Shown: one piece after another, positions 48,329-56,428 of the stretch
Position numbering within the stretch: position 1 is the first letter of the stretch
How the letters are laid out: every line of letters begins with the position of its first letter
NCBI RefSeq assembly: GCF_963674565.1
Contig: NZ_OY771430.1
Span: forward strand, 744,001 to 808,000
Length of the DNA: 64,000 nucleotides
Direction of reading: 5' to 3'
Origin: an uncultured Carboxylicivirga sp.
Lineage (GTDB): Bacteria; Bacteroidota; Bacteroidia; Bacteroidales; Marinilabiliaceae
Notes under the pieces: generated by a model
Told to the model about the DNA's origin: nothing
The model's database searches: none
What the model saw: only the letters and a program-made list of their open reading frames with translations
Program-made: the position numbers and the translations under genes

Positions 48329-48927
48329 AAAATAGACTTTATTATTTTGTACATGGGTTCATAATTTTGTTCTGCTGCCGACTGAACCGCAAATATGTAC
48401 TGTTGAAATTGCCTTTGCGTAATTTTGTAAAATCCGAGAAAATCATATCCTTGTTTAACAGCCATCAGATTAGCCAATACTCTGGCAACTCTTCCATTTG
48501 CTTCTCTAAAGGGGTGGATAAATAGTAGTTCGGCATGAACCTTGGCAATATCGTAAATCAGAGCCTCCTTATCGGCATAGATGTGAGGTAGTTTAGCCAA
48601 TACTTCTACTTCAAAATGATGAAGAATACTTGGAAGGAACTTTGCAGTGGGAAACAAAAAACCACCCTTAGTCATATTTACATGCCTTAGTTGACCGGCA
48701 AAGTCATATACATCCTTTAAGGCAATTTTATGGATTCCCTGAATGTATTTAATATTGAATATGGTTTTGGTATGTAGTTGTTCCAGAAGAAGATACTGAG
48801 CTTTTAAGAATCCTTCAAATTCAACTTTATATATGGATTTTAAATCGGTAATGCCCAGCTTGTTTGGAAGAACTTCATGTGAGTTCCTTTCTTCGGGTAC
48901 GTCATATCTTGAATGCATTACCGCCAT
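48325..48927 (-). CDS. Fic-domain protein (AMPylase-type)
   Basis: About 200 residues from the ATG at 48927; a TTG at 48966 and another ATG at 48918 are alternatives. The Fic motif is HPFREANGRVAR, which keeps the catalytic His, Phe, Glu, Asn and both Arg, with Ala in place of the first Gly of the consensus. The helix with IHKIALKDVYDFAGQLRHVN and the flap region precede it. No N-terminal inhibitory helix is present, agreeing with an antitoxin in trans. Probable role: AMP transfer to a protein target. Confidence 0.88.
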   Translation of the reverse strand: MAVMHSRYDVPEERNSHEVLPNKLGITDLKSIYKVEFEGFLKAQYLLLEQLHTKTIFNIKYIQGIHKIALKDVYDFAGQLRHVNMTKGGFLFPTAKFLPSILHHFEVEVLAKLPHIYADKEALIYDIAKVHAELLFIHPFREANGRVARVLANLMAVKQGYDFLGFYKITQRQFQQYIFAVQSAAEQNYEPMYKIIKSIF

Positions 48928-49098
48928 GCCGTTATTTTTAAGAAAGGAAAAGAAAATTACATTCAAATTTTTAATAATGCAAGTCTAACCGATTAGTTTA
49001 TTGTAAATCTTAAATGAAAATATATTTTGGTGAGCTATTAATTCGATTTTTTTTGCCTAGACTCATTAACTTTATCTCATCGATAAATAAATATTGAA

Positions 49099-50052
49099 AT
49101 GAATAAAAAGGTATTAGTAATGCTGGCAGTTCCAAAAGATGAAATTCAGAAGGTATTGCCAGACTGGAATTTAATATATCCTGAGAATGAGAAGTTTTCT
49201 CAGGAGGAGCTGATAGAAAAAGTTGTTGATTGTGATGCAATTATTACTGTTTATGGTAACAAACTTGCTAATGAGGTGATTGATGCCGCTCCCAATCTTA
49301 AGATGATTGCCAATTTTGGTGCAGGATATGATAATATTGATGTGGCCTATGCGAAGTCAAAAGGTATTATTATAACCAATAGTCCCGATCCGGTAACTGA
49401 GCCAACAGCTGAGCTGGCTATGGGCTTGATGATTTCGGTTGCCCGTAGAATGGCTGAAATGGATCGAAAGCTACGCGAAAAGCAGGTTGCCTGGGGAGTG
49501 ATGCGTAACCTAAGTACAACTTTGGTTGGTAAAACAATTGGTATTATAGGTATGGGAGCCATTGGTAAAGCCCTCGCAAGAAGAGCTATTGCATCTGGCA
49601 TGAAAGTGGTGTATCATAACCGAAATCGAGTGGATGAGATGATAGAAAAAAGTTTCAATGCTCAGTATTTAGCATTGGATGAATTATTGAAGTTGTCGGA
49701 TGTGGTTTCGTTGAACATGCCTTTAACAGCTGAAACAAAGGGAATGATTGGCAAGGAAGAACTTTCTTTGATGAAGTCGTCAGCATACTTAATTAACACG
49801 GCACGTGGACCGGTTATTGATCAGCTGGCGTTAATAGAAATATTACAATCAGGCAGGATAGCCGGTGCCGGACTGGATGTGTATGAGAATGAACCAACAG
49901 TTCCTGATGAATTATTAGCTATGGATAATGTGGTGTTGATTCCGCATCTGGGTACTGCTACTCACGAAACCCGAAAGGAAATGTCAACTTTGGTGGCTGA
50001 AAATATAAGAGCTTTTTTTAAAGGCGAAACTCCTCCAAATCGGGTGTTGTAG
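49099..50052 (+). CDS. D-isomer-specific 2-hydroxyacid dehydrogenase
   Basis: 317 residues. NAD-binding GIIGMGAIGKALARR (about 150), and catalytic Arg (NTARGPVID), Glu (YENEP) and His (IPHLGTAT). It belongs to the family of D-lactate, glyoxylate/hydroxypyruvate and phosphoglycerate dehydrogenases. Without serine-pathway neighbours, reduction of a 2-keto acid is more likely than serine synthesis. It lies 43 nt before yjbQ and near IorAB. Confidence 0.88.
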   Translation: MNKKVLVMLAVPKDEIQKVLPDWNLIYPENEKFSQEELIEKVVDCDAIITVYGNKLANEVIDAAPNLKMIANFGAGYDNIDVAYAKSKGIIITNSPDPVTEPTAELAMGLMISVARRMAEMDRKLREKQVAWGVMRNLSTTLVGKTIGIIGMGAIGKALARRAIASGMKVVYHNRNRVDEMIEKSFNAQYLALDELLKLSDVVSLNMPLTAETKGMIGKEELSLMKSSAYLINTARGPVIDQLALIEILQSGRIAGAGLDVYENEPTVPDELLAMDNVVLIPHLGTATHETRKEMSTLVAENIRAFFKGETPPNRVL

Positions 50053-50094
50053 CGAGATTGGTTATAATTCGTAAGTAAAAATAAATTTTTCAAT

Positions 50095-50505
50095 ATGATT
50101 GATCAATATGAGATAACATTATCGGAATATAGAAGAGGTTTTCATTTGGTAACCAATGATATTTTGCGTCATATTCCAACTCTTCCCGAAAAAGGTATTA
50201 TGAATGTTTTTATTAAACATTCATCGGCTGGATTAACATTGAATGAAAATGCTGATTATACGGTTCGTGAAGATTTTGAAACGGTGTTTAATAAATTGGT
50301 TCCTGAACGGGATCCTGATTATAACCATGTTTTAGAAGGTGATGATGATATGCCGGCACATATAAAATCTTCGTTAGTGGGCGTGTCATTAAATATTCCT
50401 ATTACAAATCACAGATTAAATTTGGGAACCTGGCAAGGCATTTATCTATGTGAATTCAGGAATTACGGAGGACGTAGAAAGATAGTCGTTACCATTTATC
50501 ATTAA
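50095..50505 (+). CDS. YjbQ/UPF0047 family protein
   Basis: 136 residues with the family motifs NVFIKHSSAGLTLNENAD, DYNHVLEGDDDMPAHIKSSL and TWQGIYLCEF. Members have been linked to a weak thiamine-phosphate synthase activity but the true role is unclear. The His and acidic residues are conserved. Probably transcribed with the dehydrogenase before it. Confidence 0.88.
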   Translation: MIDQYEITLSEYRRGFHLVTNDILRHIPTLPEKGIMNVFIKHSSAGLTLNENADYTVREDFETVFNKLVPERDPDYNHVLEGDDDMPAHIKSSLVGVSLNIPITNHRLNLGTWQGIYLCEFRNYGGRRKIVVTIYH

Positions 50506-50616
50506 AACAGGTTTTAAATTGTAAGCGTTGACTTTTATCATAGTGATTGAAGTCGTAACTTTATTACTTAGTGACTGGATTACATGAGGTAATAAATTAT
50601 AACTTAAATCAACGCA

Positions 50617-52230
50617 ATGCATAAGTTACTTTTATTAGGAGACGAGGCGATTGCCCAGGGAGCAATTGATGCCGGGTTGTCGGGTGTTTATGCCTACCCG
50701 GGTACACCATCAACCGAAATTACCGAATATATACAGGGTTCGAAACTTGCCCGAGAACGAAATATCCACAGCAAATGGTCGGCTAACGAAAAAACCGCCA
50801 TGGAAACTGCTTTGGGGATGAGTTATGCAGGCAAACGGGCCATGACCTGCATGAAACATGTTGGTTTGAATGTGGCTGCCGATGCATTTATAAATGCTGC
50901 CATTACGGGTGTGAATGGAGGTTTGGTGGTTGTAGTGGCCGATGATCCTTCAATGCATTCAAGTCAGAATGAGCAGGATAGCAGAGTTTATGGTAAGTTT
51001 GCCATGATTTCGATTCTGGAGCCGCACAATCAGCAGGAGGCATATGATATGGCATATCATGCATTTGAGTTGTCTGAAAAGCATGCCTTACCTGTTATGA
51101 TTCGTTTAACAACGCGATTGGCGCATTCAAGAGCAGGAGTGATTCGCAAACCGTTGCTTGATCAAAACAATAGCTCGTTACCCAAAGATCCTACTCAGTT
51201 TGTTTTGCTACCAGCCTTTGCCCGAAGGAATTATAAGCATTTATTGTCGACACGACCCGATCTGGAACAAGTATCAACTGAATCTCCATATAACTGGTTG
51301 ATTGATGGGCATGACAAATCTCTGGGAATTGTGGCTTGTGGTATCACTTATAATTACCTGATGGAGAATTTTAAGGATAGGGAATTAAATCATCCTGTTT
51401 TAAAATTATCCCAGTATCCTATGCCTCGTAGCATTATTAATCAACTGATAAATGAATGTGATGAAATACTGGTTCTTGAAGATGGTTATCCTGTAATTGA
51501 GGAGCTGTTGAAAGGCTACCAGGAAGCGGGTACGCCAATTCATGGTCGTCTGGATGGTACCTTACCCCGCGATGGTGAATTAAATCCAAATATTGTTGCC
51601 AGTGCATTTAATCTTCCAGTTGAAGAAGGTTTTCCAGTACCTGACCTCGTTAAATCAAGACCACCTGCAATGTGTAAAGGTTGTGGCCATATTGATGCCT
51701 ATAAAGCTTTAAATATTGCTTTGGAAGAATATGGTCCAGGTCGTGTTTTTGCTGATATAGGCTGCTATACCTTAGGTGCTTTACCTCCGTACAATGCCAT
51801 TAATTCCTGCGTGGATATGGGAGCTTCAATCACCATGGCTAAAGGTGCAGCAGATGCAGGATTAAATCCATCCGTTGCTGTTATTGGAGATTCAACTTTT
51901 ACTCATTCGGGTATGACGGGTTTATTGGATGCCGTAAGTGAGAAGACTCCAATAACTGTTATCATCTCTGACAACTTCACTACCGGAATGACGGGTGGTC
52001 AGGACTCTCAGGCTTTAGGTCATCTCGAAAGTATTATAGAAGGAATTGGTGTTGAACCTGAACATATCAGGGTGTTTAAACCAACTTCGGCCAACCTGGA
52101 TGAGATGGTTGAAATAATGCGCGAAGAACTTAAATATCAAGGGGTATCTGTGATCATTCCTCGTCGACAGTGTATTCAGACTTTAAGAAATAAGAGTCTG
52201 GTACATAAAGTTAAAGAGCTTGGATTGTAA
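50617..52230 (+). CDS. iorA: Indolepyruvate:ferredoxin oxidoreductase alpha subunit
   Basis: 537 residues. N-terminal pyrimidine-binding domain with AYPGTPSTEITEY and SANEKTAMETALGMSYAGKR; C-terminal thiamine-diphosphate domain with CKGCGHIDAYKALN and GDSTFTHSGMTGLLDAV. It oxidises aryl pyruvates to aryl acetyl-CoA with reduction of ferredoxin. The usual C-terminal 2[4Fe-4S] domain is absent; the protein ends KVKELGL with no Cys cluster. The iorB start is 82 nt later. Confidence 0.9.
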   Translation: MHKLLLLGDEAIAQGAIDAGLSGVYAYPGTPSTEITEYIQGSKLARERNIHSKWSANEKTAMETALGMSYAGKRAMTCMKHVGLNVAADAFINAAITGVNGGLVVVVADDPSMHSSQNEQDSRVYGKFAMISILEPHNQQEAYDMAYHAFELSEKHALPVMIRLTTRLAHSRAGVIRKPLLDQNNSSLPKDPTQFVLLPAFARRNYKHLLSTRPDLEQVSTESPYNWLIDGHDKSLGIVACGITYNYLMENFKDRELNHPVLKLSQYPMPRSIINQLINECDEILVLEDGYPVIEELLKGYQEAGTPIHGRLDGTLPRDGELNPNIVASAFNLPVEEGFPVPDLVKSRPPAMCKGCGHIDAYKALNIALEEYGPGRVFADIGCYTLGALPPYNAINSCVDMGASITMAKGAADAGLNPSVAVIGDSTFTHSGMTGLLDAVSEKTPITVIISDNFTTGMTGGQDSQALGHLESIIEGIGVEPEHIRVFKPTSANLDEMVEIMREELKYQGVSVIIPRRQCIQTLRNKSLVHKVKELGL

Positions 52231-52312
52231 TAGTCCGAAGTCCAGATCAATTAGTCCGAAGGGTAACGGAATGTGGACTTCCAGAATTAATAACTACAAA
52301 GCATTAATAATT

Positions 52313-52906
52313 ATGAAATCAGATATAGTATTAGCAGGTGTAGGAGGTCAGGGAATCTTATCAATTGCGGCAACTCTGGGAATGGCTGCTGTGGAAAATC
52401 ATCTTTATCTCAAGCAGGCCGAAGTACACGGTATGAGCCAGAGAGGCGGAGATGTTCAGTCGCATTTAAGATTGAGTTCCGAACCTGTTGCCTCAGATCT
52501 TATTCCAAAAGGTAAAGCTGATATTATCTTGTCTGTTGAACCAATGGAATCGTTACGTTATCTTCCATTTCTTTCCCGTAAAGGATGGTTGGTGACAAAC
52601 ATAACTCCTTTTGAAAATATTCCTGAATATCCGGATATGGAGAAAGTCATGGCAGAAATTGAAAAGTTGCCTCATCATATCGCCATTGATGCTGACCAAA
52701 TAGCAAGTGAAGTGGGTAATCGCAGAGCTTCAAATATTGTTATGCTGGGTGCCGCATCTCCATTTATAGATATACCTTATGAAGCATTGGAAGAAGGTAT
52801 TCGTAAGATTTTTAGTCGCAAAGGTGAGGGTGTGGTAGAAGTTAATCTCAAAGCATTACGCGCCGGAAGACAGGCCGCTGAGGAATCATTGGCTCATATG
52901 AATTGA
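52313..52906 (+). CDS. iorB: Indolepyruvate oxidoreductase beta subunit
   Basis: 197 residues from the ATG at 52313 (MKSDIVLAGVGGQGILSIAA), which matches family starts; an upstream TTG at 52220 would run through the repeat-rich spacer. Contains the gamma-type oxidoreductase signature GVGGQGILS, HGMSQRGGDVQSHLR and the NIVMLGAASPF segment. Partner of IorA; a strong terminator follows. Confidence 0.9.
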   Translation: MKSDIVLAGVGGQGILSIAATLGMAAVENHLYLKQAEVHGMSQRGGDVQSHLRLSSEPVASDLIPKGKADIILSVEPMESLRYLPFLSRKGWLVTNITPFENIPEYPDMEKVMAEIEKLPHHIAIDADQIASEVGNRRASNIVMLGAASPFIDIPYEALEEGIRKIFSRKGEGVVEVNLKALRAGRQAAEESLAHMN

Positions 52907-52932
52907 ATGAAATTGTATAGTACTCCTTCTGA

Positions 52933-52962
52933 AGTCGGCCGGCAATTGCGGTCGGCTTTTTT
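52933..52962 (+). terminator. Terminator after iorB
   Basis: AGTCGGCCG (52933-52941) pairs with CGGTCGGCT (52949-52957) with two G-U, 7-nt loop, then T6. Confidence 0.8.
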
Positions 52963-52997
52963 ATGTGTAATTAATTATGAAATTCAGAATGAATTTA

Positions 52998-53024
52998 TAC
53001 CTTTGTTCGGTAAATAACGAACAA
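52998..53024 (+). promoter_or_regulatory. arsR promoter and ArsR operator O1
   Basis: -7 element TACCTTTG (52998-53005) overlaps the inverted repeat TTGTTCG (53003-53009), 8 nt, CGAACAA (53018-53024). A repressor bound here would block the polymerase, as expected for ArsR autoregulation. Confidence 0.7.
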
Positions 53025-53029
53025 TATTT

Positions 53030-53329
53030 ATGTATAAAGAAGTGCTGACAGAAAAGCAAAGGAAGGTTGCCCGTTATGCAAAGGCTATGGGGCATCCTAT
53101 TCGTGTTTATATACTTGAATTATTGTCGAAACAAAGTTGTTGCTATAGTGGTGATCTTACTGATGATTTACCTATCGTGAAATCAACATTGTCACAGCAT
53201 TTGAAAGAATTGAAAGACGCAGGTTTGATTCAGGGAGAGATTGAGGCGCCTAAAATTAAATACTGTGTTAATAAGGAAAACTGGAAGGAAGCCCAGGATT
53301 TATTTCGTGAATTTTTGAAGTTGGAATAA
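53030..53329 (+). CDS. arsR: ArsR-family metalloregulatory repressor
   Basis: 99 residues, winged helix with LPIVKSTLSQHLKELKDAGL as the recognition helix. Cysteines at 37-38 (SKQSCCYSG) and 79 (KIKYCVNKE) could bind As(III) or a similar metalloid. Operators precede it and its downstream neighbour. It controls the thioredoxin/ArsF/ArsG/permease genes that follow. Confidence 0.9.
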   Translation: MYKEVLTEKQRKVARYAKAMGHPIRVYILELLSKQSCCYSGDLTDDLPIVKSTLSQHLKELKDAGLIQGEIEAPKIKYCVNKENWKEAQDLFREFLKLE

Positions 53330-53346
53330 AAAATTTTTGAATTATA

Positions 53347-53365
53347 TGTTCGTTGTTTTACGAAC
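53347..53365 (+). promoter_or_regulatory. ArsR operator O2
   Basis: TGTTCG (53347-53352), 8 nt, CGAAC (53361-53365), with another CGAACA half-site at 53368-53373. Same core (TTCG-N8-CGAA) as the operator before arsR, now between arsR and the thioredoxin gene; suggests separate control of the downstream genes. Confidence 0.65.
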
Positions 53366-53398
53366 TGCGAACAAGCTAAACTATTAACGAAAAAAGTT

Positions 53399-53644
53399 AT
53401 GGAAATTAAAGTTTTAGGAACCGGTTGCAAAAAGTGTAAGACACTTGAGGCTGTAACAAAACAGGCTGTAGAAGAACTTCAATTAGATGCTATTGTTGAA
53501 AAAGTGGAGGATATTCAGCAAATAATGTCGTATGGTATTATGCAAACACCTGGTTTAGTTGTGGATGGTAAGGTTGTTTTGTCTGGGCAATTACCGGATA
53601 TTACTTTAATGAAAGGAATTCTAACTCAACAACAATCCAAATGA
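53399..53644 (+). CDS. Small thioredoxin-fold disulfide protein (ArsE-like)
   Basis: 81 residues. MEIKVLGTGCKKCKTLEAVT has the active CxxC at Cys10/Cys13 and lies in the redox-active disulfide protein 2/TM0996-type family. Homologous proteins are found with ArsF and ArsG in organoarsenical clusters. Probably reduces or relays electrons to the lipoprotein encoded next; the two genes overlap by 4 nt. Confidence 0.85.
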   Translation: MEIKVLGTGCKKCKTLEAVTKQAVEELQLDAIVEKVEDIQQIMSYGIMQTPGLVVDGKVVLSGQLPDITLMKGILTQQQSK

Positions 53645-54051
53645 GAAGTCTACAATTTCTTGCAGTTGCGTTAGCATTGATTTTGTTAAATGTTAACTGT
53701 TCTTCAAAAAGTGCCAAAAGCAATACAATCGAAAGTATTGCTAAGGCTGATAAAGTGGAAGTGTTCTATTTCCATTTTAATCGTAGGTGTGCTACCTGCA
53801 ATGCAGTTGAGGAAGTAAGTAAATTAGCTATTGCTGAGACTTATGGCGATAAAGTAAGTTTTGAGAGTTGCAATCTGGATGAGAAAGAAGGTAAAGAGAA
53901 AGGAAATAACCTGGGTGTTTCGGCTCAGACCTTGTTAATTGTTTCAGGAGAGGCAAAAATCAATATTACCAGTCAGGCATTTATGAATGCCCGCAGTAAT
54001 CCTGAAAAGCTAAAAGCTTTGATTAAAGAAAAAATCGATCCTTTGTTGTAA
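53641..54051 (+). CDS. ArsF-like thioredoxin-fold lipoprotein
   Basis: 136 residues with a lipoprotein signal (Cys20 in LNVNCSS). CxxC at Cys50/Cys53 (RRCATCNAVEEV) plus Cys77. The family is annotated as the ArsF subunit of a nitrophenyl-arsenical reduction system. With the CcdA-like protein downstream it could take electrons across the membrane. Confidence 0.78.
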   Translation: MRSLQFLAVALALILLNVNCSSKSAKSNTIESIAKADKVEVFYFHFNRRCATCNAVEEVSKLAIAETYGDKVSFESCNLDEKEGKEKGNNLGVSAQTLLIVSGEAKINITSQAFMNARSNPEKLKALIKEKIDPLL

Positions 54052-54156
54052 ATGTTTATGAGTGAATATATAAGAGTGGTAGTTGTTGTCATTGATTCAA
54101 TTTGATTATGCAATATTAACTACTGCCTATCACCTACTTCCTAACAAACTAAATAT

Positions 54157-54858
54157 ATGGAGGAGTTTCTTAATAATCTCTATAGTAACAGTTCTGCACC
54201 TGTTTGGTCGGCATTGCTATTGGGTTTAATGACTGCGATCAGCCCTTGCCCGTTGGCTAGCAATATTACAGCTATTGGGTTTATCAGTAAGGATATTGAA
54301 AACCGGAATAAGGTGTTTATAAATGGTATTATTTATACACTTGGAAGGGTTTTTTCGTATTCGTTGCTTGCGGCTGTATTGGTTTTAAGTGCCGACCAGA
54401 TAAAGATTGCAGGTGTTTTTCAACAGTATGGAGAAAAGATTCTTGGACCTGCTCTCATAATTATAGGACTCATCATGTTGGGTGTTATTAATCTAAGGCT
54501 TTGGGGTGGTGGTGGATTGACCTCACATTTTCAGAATAAACAAAGACATAGTTATCGGGATGCTTTTTTATTGGGGGTATTGTTTGCATTAACCTTTTGC
54601 CCTTATAGTGGGGTACTTTTCTTTGGCATGCTTATACCTATGACTATCGAAAGTTCTTCAGGAATGTTTTTACCACCGGTTTTTGCTTTCGCCACGGGTA
54701 TACCGGTAGTTGTATTCGCCTGGTTACTGGCTTACACTGTTTCAGGTGTGGGAACCTTATACAACAAAATCAAGGCTTTCGAAATATGGTTTCGAAGGGT
54801 GGTGGCTATTACCTTTGTTGGAATAGGAATTTATTATACAATTGCTGTTTGGATTTAA
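54157..54858 (+). CDS. CcdA/DsbD-like membrane protein (ArsG-type)
   Basis: 233 residues, about six transmembrane helices. The conserved pair of membrane cysteines is seen in ISPCPLASNI and TFCPYSGVLFFG. CcdA-type proteins move reducing power across the inner membrane; ArsG relatives are called aminobenzylarsenical efflux permeases. It follows the ArsF-like gene after 105 nt and is translationally close to the permease gene (1 nt between stop and start). Confidence 0.82.
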   Translation: MEEFLNNLYSNSSAPVWSALLLGLMTAISPCPLASNITAIGFISKDIENRNKVFINGIIYTLGRVFSYSLLAAVLVLSADQIKIAGVFQQYGEKILGPALIIIGLIMLGVINLRLWGGGGLTSHFQNKQRHSYRDAFLLGVLFALTFCPYSGVLFFGMLIPMTIESSSGMFLPPVFAFATGIPVVVFAWLLAYTVSGVGTLYNKIKAFEIWFRRVVAITFVGIGIYYTIAVWI

Positions 54859-54859
54859 A

Positions 54860-55885
54860 ATGAAGACAAAAAGAATTATTTCACTGATTTTATCCCTTAT
54901 TACCTGGGTGATCATCTATCATTACCTGAAACCTATTTCAGATTTTATAGTCGATGATGTATTTAAGATGAAAGCTGAAACGCATCTTACCGAATCAGTA
55001 CGTTTCTTTATTTTTGAAGTGCCAAAGGTCTTATTATTACTGGTGTTGATCATATTTCTGGTAGGAATTGTCCGATCCTATTTTTCTGCTGAGAAAACCC
55101 GTAAAGCACTGGAAGGAAAACCACTTTTTGTTGGTAATATAATGGCATCGTTGTTAGGTATAGTAACTCCTTTCTGTTCCTGTTCAGCTATACCACTATT
55201 TCTTGGATTCGTAGAAGCCGGTATTCCTGTGGGGGTAACTTTTTCATTTTTAATTGCTGCTCCAATGATTAATGAGGTGGCTTTAGTAATGCTGGTTGGT
55301 TTGTTTAGATGGAAAGTGGCCTTAATATATGTGGCAACAGGACTGATCGTGGCTATTTCGGCCGGGTATATTCTGGAGAAATTAAAACTTCAAAAGTATG
55401 TGGCTGATTGGGTTTTTACAGTAAAATCTCAACAAAATGGTCTGGAATTACCTCAATTGACTTTTAATGACAGGATTTTAGCTGGTCTTACCTCAGTTAA
55501 AGATATTGTTGGAAAAATATGGATTTATGTGTTGGCAGGTATTGCCATTGGAGCAGGGGCTCATGGTTATGTACCCGATGATTTCCTGGCTCGTGTATTA
55601 GGAGCCGATAATTGGTATTCAGTATTGTTGGCAATTGTGGTTGGTGTGCCGCTTTATTCCAATGCTGCTGGTATAATTCCAATTGTAAGTGTTTTGATTG
55701 GAAAAGGTGTGTCGCTTGGAACTGCTCTGGCTTTTATGATGTCAGTGATAGGTCTTTCTTTACCAGAAATAATCATTCTGAAAAAAGTGTTGAAATGGCA
55801 ACTGATAGCTGTTTTTGTAGGTGTGGTTGCAACCGGAATTGTTATTGTAGGGTATGTATTTAATTATTGGGTGTTTGCAGTGTGA
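54860..55885 (+). CDS. ArsP/DUF318-type permease
   Basis: 341 residues from the ATG at 54860, one base after the previous stop; a TTG at 54842 is less likely. Eight or so transmembrane helices, with the conserved TPFCSCSAIPLFLGFVEAG whose Cys residues bind trivalent organoarsenicals in ArsP, and SLPEIIILKKVL. A role in exporting methylated or other organoarsenicals is inferred; SO_0444-type copper/zinc transport is an alternative. Confidence 0.85.
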   Translation: MKTKRIISLILSLITWVIIYHYLKPISDFIVDDVFKMKAETHLTESVRFFIFEVPKVLLLLVLIIFLVGIVRSYFSAEKTRKALEGKPLFVGNIMASLLGIVTPFCSCSAIPLFLGFVEAGIPVGVTFSFLIAAPMINEVALVMLVGLFRWKVALIYVATGLIVAISAGYILEKLKLQKYVADWVFTVKSQQNGLELPQLTFNDRILAGLTSVKDIVGKIWIYVLAGIAIGAGAHGYVPDDFLARVLGADNWYSVLLAIVVGVPLYSNAAGIIPIVSVLIGKGVSLGTALAFMMSVIGLSLPEIIILKKVLKWQLIAVFVGVVATGIVIVGYVFNYWVFAV

Positions 55886-55892
55886 TCTTAAT

Positions 55893-55935
55893 AGATAGTT
55901 AGACGATTAGACATTAGACTGTTAGATTATTATCT
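55893..55935. repeat. Short degenerate repeat block
   Basis: Four imperfect copies of TTAGAC within 43 bp, bounded by AGATA and TATCT as inverted ends. Low-complexity spacer after the permease gene, of a kind often seen between Bacteroidota genes. Confidence 0.4.
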
Positions 55936-56035
55936 AAGTAATACTATTATGTTTGTTGTGATTTTCGGTCTTTTATTTCTGATTAAAAGACGATTTATTA
56001 CAATAGAAATACCACAATAAAAACCAAAACAAATA

Positions 56036-56203
56036 ATGAAAAAGATTTACTTCGATTTGATTTTTATAGTTTTAGCTTCTGTATTGTTGACAATAACTAT
56101 TAGTACCGGGTTGCTAGAAAAGTATTTAGGATTTGCGTTAATCCCACTTTTGATGTCTTATTATTTGGGGCAGTTGGTACAGAAAAATGCTAAGAATAAA
56201 TAA
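56036..56203 (+). CDS. Small membrane protein, 55 residues
   Basis: Open frame MKKIYFDLIFIVLASVLLTI ... MSYYLGQLVQKNAKNK with two hydrophobic stretches (about 8-24 and 32-48) and a basic tail; the codons look ordinary for this genome. It is not recognised as a family. It follows the arsenic cluster by 150 nt and could be transcribed with it. Confidence 0.5.
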   Translation: MKKIYFDLIFIVLASVLLTITISTGLLEKYLGFALIPLLMSYYLGQLVQKNAKNK

Positions 56204-56210
56204 TCCTTAT

Positions 56211-56336
56211 CTAATTCTCTTTGTTTTTCAACTTGCATAACTCCTTTAATCTTGCAACTTCTTTAGCCTCTTCGTCAAATTCCCAGTAATCAGGGTGTTC
56301 TGAAATGAACTTTTCAAGTAGTTGTTCTGCACTCAT
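56211..56336 (-). CDS. Small acidic protein, 41 residues
   Basis: Open frame MSAEQLLEKFISEHPDYWEF followed by a charged helix (EEAKEVARLKELCKLKNKEN). Biased toward Glu and Lys, plausible as a real small protein; nothing is known of it. It lies tail to tail with the 55-residue membrane protein and upstream of the HAD gene. Confidence 0.4.
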   Translation of the reverse strand: MSAEQLLEKFISEHPDYWEFDEEAKEVARLKELCKLKNKEN

Positions 56337-56428
56337 AATCTTGTTATTTAGATATTATTCCACAACAAAAATAATGGGCACAAATATTAAGGGAGTTAAG
56401 GCAATAATAAGTTGATATTAAGTTATGG

